DNA of 64,000 bases from Gilliamella sp. B3022. Lineage in GTDB: Bacteria > Pseudomonadota > Gammaproteobacteria > Enterobacterales > Orbaceae. The translations under genes and the position numbers were made by a program. How positions within the stretch are numbered: the stretch's first letter is position 1; each line of letters begins with the position of its first letter. Of the stretch, positions 60,063 to 64,000 are shown one piece after another. The stretch lies in assembly GCF_028751545.1 (NCBI RefSeq), contig NZ_CP071867.1, positions 2,019,306-2,083,305 of the forward strand, given 5' to 3'. Below the pieces are notes generated by a model. The model made no database searches, was not told the DNA's origin, and was given only the letters and a program-made list of their open reading frames with translations.

Positions 60063-60683
60063 ATGAGCCAAACTTTTTATATTCATCCAGATAATCCACA
60101 AACAAGATTATTAGATCAAGTTGTCAAAATTTTAAATGATGGAGGCGTCATTGCCTTTCCGACAGATTCAGGTTATTCACTAGGCTGCTTGCTGGATAAC
60201 AAGTATGGTGTGGATCGGATTTGCCAAATTCGCCAGCTTGATAAATATCATAACTTCACCTTAATGTGTCGTGATCTTTCTGAACTTTCATCTTATGCAT
60301 TTGTTGATAACACAACTTTTCGACTATTAAAAAATAATACTCCCGGTAAATATGTTTTTATTTTACCAGCCAGCAAAGAAGTTCCGCGCCGATTAATGAA
60401 TGAAAAACGTAAAACCATTGGTTTGCGTATTCCTGATAATAAAATTGATTTAGCATTGCTGGAATTATTGGGACAACCATTAATGACAACCACATTAATT
60501 TTACCTAATGAGGATGAAGCACAGTCTGATCCTGAAGAGATCGAAGATAAAATTGGTCATCAGCTTGATGCCATTGTGCATGGTGGATACATTGGTGCGC
60601 AACCGACAACCGTTATCGATTTAACCCATGACTATCCCGATATTATTCGTCAAGGCAGTGGTGATATCAGCCCATTTATTTAA
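60063..60683 (+). CDS. yciO: YciO, Sua5/YciO/YrdC family protein
   Basis: Protein of 206 residues with a YrdC-like fold. ILNDGGVIAFPTDSGYSLGC is the core motif, with IRQLDKYHNFTLMCRDLSEL and KTIGLRIPDN (dsRNA/nucleotide-binding groove). YrdC proteins make the threonylcarbamoyl adenosine tRNA intermediate; YciO is a paralogue whose role is uncertain. It follows rnm in a likely two-gene unit. Confidence 0.93.
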   Translation: MSQTFYIHPDNPQTRLLDQVVKILNDGGVIAFPTDSGYSLGCLLDNKYGVDRICQIRQLDKYHNFTLMCRDLSELSSYAFVDNTTFRLLKNNTPGKYVFILPASKEVPRRLMNEKRKTIGLRIPDNKIDLALLELLGQPLMTTTLILPNEDEAQSDPEEIEDKIGHQLDAIVHGGYIGAQPTTVIDLTHDYPDIIRQGSGDISPFI

Positions 60684-61368
60684 AATGAGAGAGCAATATC
60701 CTGACTAATCAACCGATTATGTTAATAGGTTTAACGGATAGGTATAGTATTTATCCAATTTTATATCGTTTATGAACAATTTCGTGTTATTTCCTAATTT
60801 AATTATGTAAACAGTGATATTGCCGATTTCATTTTTTAAATATTTCTATGACTATAACCAATTAATCGGCATAATTTTTATTATCCTATTGTTTTTTGGG
60901 GGGAACAAAAAGCATAAAAAGCGCGTTGTTTACTTCATTGCCAGAATCAAATGGTAATGCTTTTTATTGAGTGAACAAGTAAACGTTCTTTATCATTTTA
61001 AGTATGCTACAATGTCTGACTTTAATGCGCTTTGAGCTCCTACCGTTTTAGGCGCTTTTGGGGACTTTATTGAGTCTGATTGGATTTTGTGGACTTATTA
61101 TTCTAAACAATTTGAAGAAAATAATACTACGTGATTAAACCGCAAACAGCTTAATTTCAAAAATAAAAAACTTCAGAAAAATAGACGTCACTAAAAGATC
61201 CAAGTAATAATATGAAGAATTTATTTTTATTGTTTGTTAAAAATTGAGAAACTTACGATTTAACCTACAATATTTACTGACTATATCAAAGAATCATATC
61301 GATTTTGATATAAGTTTTCACTAAAAGTTAAACAAATATGATACCTGTGAAGGTAGCGAGAACTGGTT
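60684..61368. other. Unusually long gap between yciO and rluB
   Basis: About 685 AT-rich bases. I see no ORF, tRNA or repeat. A GC-richer island near 61024-61065 (GCGCTTTGAGCTCC, then GGCGCTTTTGGGG) could form weak pairings between its GCGC elements but no strong terminator. It may hold an unannotated small RNA or only regulatory sequence; I cannot decide. Confidence 0.35.
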
Positions 61369-62259
61369 ATGAAAAATATTAAAGACAATACTGAAAAATT
61401 ACAGAAAGTATTAGCAAATTTAGGCAATGGTTCACGTCGTGAGATTGAAGCCATGATAGCAGCAGGGAAGATCAGCGTTGATGGTAAAATCGCTAATTTA
61501 GGCGATCGTGTTGATGTTAGCGCTAACCCTAAAATTCGTATCAATGGGCATTTAGTTCAACTTAGAAGTAAAGAAAAAGAAGTCTGCCGAGTCCTGGCTT
61601 ATTATAAACCTGAGGGGGAAATTTGTTCGCGTAACGATCCTCAAGGTCGTGCGACGGTATTTGAACGATTACCTCGTTTAAAAAATGCTCGTTGGATCAA
61701 TATTGGTCGTTTGGATATCAATACTTCTGGCCTGTTATTATTTACCACAGATGGTGAGCTTGCTAACCGATTAATGCATCCAAGACATGAAATCGAACGT
61801 GAATATGCGGTGCGAGTATTTGGTCATATTACCGATCAGCAAATTCATCAATTACGTAAAGGTGTTCAGCTTGAAGACGGTCCCGCCTCATTTAAGTCAA
61901 TTAAAGCTCAGGGTGGTGACGGACTCAACCAATGGTTTAATGTTGTTATAACCGAAGGTCGTAATCGAGAAGTACGCAGAATGTGGGAAGCGATCGAGGT
62001 ACAAGTCAGCCGTTTACTACGTATTCGTTATGGCAATATTAATTTACCAAAAGGATTATCGCGTGGTACATGGATGGAGCTCGGCATTGATTCTGTTAAC
62101 TATTTACGTGAGCTTGTCGGCTTACCGGCAGAAGTGAAAAGTTTTACTAAAACTGCTACCTCATCGGACAAAAAAATTGTTAGACCAAAGCGTGTTAAAT
62201 TGAATAATTTTTCCAAACCACCACGCCGTGCTACGGCTAAAAAACCTACTCGAAAATAG
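61369..62259 (+). CDS. rluB: 23S rRNA pseudouridine-2605 synthase
   Basis: RsuA-family pseudouridine synthase. An N-terminal S4 domain (KLQKVLANLGNGSRREIEAM, about 10-65) is followed by the catalytic domain with the Asp motif GRLDINTSGLLLFTTDGELA. EGRNREVRRMWEAIEVQVSRL (conserved RNR-EVRRM) and LIRIRYGNI-type sequence (LRIRYGNINLPKGL) are typical. The basic C-terminal tail (PKRVKLNNF, PPRRATAKKPTRK) is common in RluB. 296 residues (E. coli 291). Confidence 0.94.
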   Translation: MKNIKDNTEKLQKVLANLGNGSRREIEAMIAAGKISVDGKIANLGDRVDVSANPKIRINGHLVQLRSKEKEVCRVLAYYKPEGEICSRNDPQGRATVFERLPRLKNARWINIGRLDINTSGLLLFTTDGELANRLMHPRHEIEREYAVRVFGHITDQQIHQLRKGVQLEDGPASFKSIKAQGGDGLNQWFNVVITEGRNREVRRMWEAIEVQVSRLLRIRYGNINLPKGLSRGTWMELGIDSVNYLRELVGLPAEVKSFTKTATSSDKKIVRPKRVKLNNFSKPPRRATAKKPTRK

Positions 62260-62838
62260 TGTTATCTATCACCTCAATACATAATTGGTATTGAGGTAGA
62301 CACCCAATGAAAATAGCGATTAATGTTAAAAATGTTATTTTTCAATTTTCTATCAATGAGTTGGAAAATAAAGTGATAACAATAAACAAGCAATTGAACC
62401 TGATAAGAAGCATCTTGAGGTTCGTAATGGACAATTTAGTCTTTGTTTTCTGAGTGAATTGCATCATTACGCAAATATCTTAAAATCTTAATTCTACCGA
62501 TCATTATCTTAAAATATGGCTCATTCAATAATGAAAAATGCACTTTGCTTTGATTTGTTCATAACTGTATAAATTGGATTAAAGCTGCGGAGAATGCAGA
62601 ATAAAAGTAATAAATCGTGTAGACAAGTTATGGTGGGATAGTAAGCACTTATTCTATTTTCTTGTATCAGTTTGTAAGCCGCTTCATCCGTTATTGCATA
62701 ATTATTTATCGAATCATGATGTTGAGTAGAGTGAAGTTGTTTTTATCTTATTATTGCATCTAGTGTATAAGTGATAACCTGCTTAATGCAGGAATCCAAT
62801 GTTTAGAAAAAGGCTTTTTAAAATAAGATGATCATGAG
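62260..62838. other. rluB-amidohydrolase intergenic region
   Basis: About 580 AT-rich bases up to the terminator of the amidohydrolase. A hairpin ACCTCAATAC/GTATTGAGGT at 62271-62297 ends near the rluB stop but lacks a T-run; it is a possible rluB terminator. I see no gene in the rest. Confidence 0.4.
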
Positions 62839-62876
62839 AAAAATCTCACCATGGTTTAATTATTGTAGGTGAGATT
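62839..62876 (-). terminator. Terminator of the amidohydrolase gene
   Basis: On the minus strand AATCTCACC and GGTGAGATT form a nine-base stem with a 17-base loop, followed by TTT, 23 bases after the amidohydrolase stop. The loop is long, so efficiency is uncertain. Confidence 0.6.
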
Positions 62877-62898
62877 CTTATTTATATCAGCTGGTTTA

Positions 62899-63915
62899 TT
62901 ATTCCAGTCCTAACACCATTCGTCCATTTCTGGTGGCAACATTTACAACATTATCCAGATCGGTATAACGGCAGCCAGTAACAAGCAGTTTTAGTTCTTC
63001 CCACATATTACCTGTTGAAAATGGCAACATATAATCGCTAATATTGTCGGTACCAATAGCAACAGGAATTCCTGCTTCGGCAAGTTCATCAACAGGTGTG
63101 AGAGAGTTACGGGTTGGACCTTGTTCTTCACGGCGAGGACTATCAATCCATGCAAATGGACAAGCAATAACCATCATTTTTGCTTCTTTCATTTTTTGAT
63201 ACAGTTTTTGACGATATTCTAAGCTGTGCGCTGTGATTGAAATACTGTGAATGGCAACAACACGACCATGCATGCCATGTTCTAAGGTTTTATCCGTAAG
63301 CTGTTCGGTTTCGATTTCGTCCGATGAATTAAATTGATCTACGTGGACATGCACCATTTTTCCCATTGATTTGCCTGTTTGCATGAGCACATCAAGATGC
63401 TTTAATCCCATTGCTTTACCATGATCACGTTCATCTCGGCGAGGCAAGCCTCCTATAATATCAACCAAATCGGCACCTTTATCAAACCAATAGCGAGCTT
63501 CTTTATCAATGACACCTTTAAGAGTTTGATTGACCAATTTAATGATAATGTCGTCTTTGTATGTTTCACGAGCTCGAATTGCTCCTCTAATAGCACGCTC
63601 TTCAGCAATTGGGTCAATATCCACAAATGACCCCATAGCTGTCACACCTTGTTCAATCATACGCTCAACGGCCATACTAAAATGACGATAGTAATCCTCT
63701 TCGCTCATTGATGCTTTGACTTTATCTAAGGTATCCCACTTTTCAATTAAGCTCTGTTTTTGATACACATCAAAGCTATCTACCGTTATGGTAAAAGCAC
63801 GATCAGCATGCATATGTGAATTTACCCAACCGCCATTTTGCTTAATTTTGTTCATCAAATATGCTTTTAAACTTTGATCTCGATTGGTTGATAACATTTT
63901 TTTATTATCGGTCAT
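62899..63915 (-). CDS. Amidohydrolase-family metalloenzyme, cytosine-deaminase-like
   Basis: Cytoplasmic enzyme of 338 residues of the amidohydrolase superfamily. Metal and catalytic residues are in the expected places: His34 and His36 (NSHMHADRAF), His191 (VHVHVDQFN), His223 (AIHSISI) and Asp290 (AIGTDNISDY). This layout resembles cytosine deaminase and related enzymes. In CodA the motif after the metal His is HCDE, where the Glu donates protons; here it reads HVDQ with Gln194, which argues against a normal deaminase. The substrate is unknown. It is shorter than CodA (about 427). Confidence 0.75.
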   Translation of the reverse strand: MTDNKKMLSTNRDQSLKAYLMNKIKQNGGWVNSHMHADRAFTITVDSFDVYQKQSLIEKWDTLDKVKASMSEEDYYRHFSMAVERMIEQGVTAMGSFVDIDPIAEERAIRGAIRARETYKDDIIIKLVNQTLKGVIDKEARYWFDKGADLVDIIGGLPRRDERDHGKAMGLKHLDVLMQTGKSMGKMVHVHVDQFNSSDEIETEQLTDKTLEHGMHGRVVAIHSISITAHSLEYRQKLYQKMKEAKMMVIACPFAWIDSPRREEQGPTRNSLTPVDELAEAGIPVAIGTDNISDYMLPFSTGNMWEELKLLVTGCRYTDLDNVVNVATRNGRMVLGLE

Positions 63916-63967
63916 AATGTGCCTCTATAATTCAATTTTTTTTGGGGATGTAAGGAAAATGGTGGAT

Positions 63968-63993
63968 AAAAAAATCCTCCATGAAGGAGGATT
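63968..63993 (-). terminator. Minus-strand terminator at the right edge
   Basis: On the minus strand AATCCTCC, a five-base loop and GGAGGATT form a perfect eight-base stem followed by a run of seven T. It lies upstream of the amidohydrolase start, so it probably ends a minus-strand gene just beyond the window. A leader attenuator for the amidohydrolase is the other possibility. Confidence 0.8.
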
Positions 63994-64000
63994 AAAAACA

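Overview
The window is about 64 kb of AT-rich gammaproteobacterial chromosome. Most genes have close counterparts in Enterobacterales, and several blocks keep enterobacterial order: aroA-cmk-rpsA-ihfB-comEC-lpxK-ycaR-kdsB, yggT-yggS facing a pilT homologue, fabA-lonH, lipA-lipB, aceE-aceF-lpdA, prfA-prmC-kdsA and rnm-yciO-rluB. The low GC, Gram-negative envelope genes, chitin and carbohydrate porins and a type VI secretion cargo island suggest a host-associated relative of the Enterobacterales. An insect-gut Orbaceae member such as Gilliamella is my best guess, made from overall character and not from a database match.

Layout. 1-4.6 kb: divergent YaiO-type outer-membrane barrel and pitrilysin. 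4.7-15.2 kb: an XRE-type regulator with a probable operator in its own promoter, then shikimate, nucleotide, ribosome, nucleoid, DNA uptake and lipid A/KDO genes. 15.2-24.2 kb: marC, ssb, corA, glk, ycgL-ycgN, yggT-yggS, pilT homologue, proC, cold-shock protein, a small secreted protein and a thermonuclease-like protein. 24.5-36.8 kb: fabA, lonH, yejM/lapC, lipA-lipB and the pyruvate dehydrogenase operon. The lipoylation genes lie next to the operon whose E2 subunit needs lipoate.

37.1-48.3 kb is the accessory island. It holds vgrG, a DUF4123 adaptor, a large VasX-like effector with a membrane-embedded C-terminus, four full-length tandem copies of a 294-residue membrane protein (probable immunity proteins) and a truncated fifth copy. 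The four copies have almost identical N-terminal halves, and they differ in mosaic fashion in their membrane segments. VgrG is much GC-richer than its surroundings and carries two in-frame microsatellites. Nearly identical 20-base sequences (19/20) lie just outside each end of the island. This is the most distinctive part of the window.

48.4-64 kb: manA and a carbohydrate porin, prfA-prmC-kdsA, a chitoporin-chitobiase operon with a CRP-like site upstream, rraB, rnm-yciO, rluB and an amidohydrolase. No tRNA, rRNA, CRISPR array, integrase or transposase was recognised. All functional calls come from reading motifs and recalled family features; no search was run.
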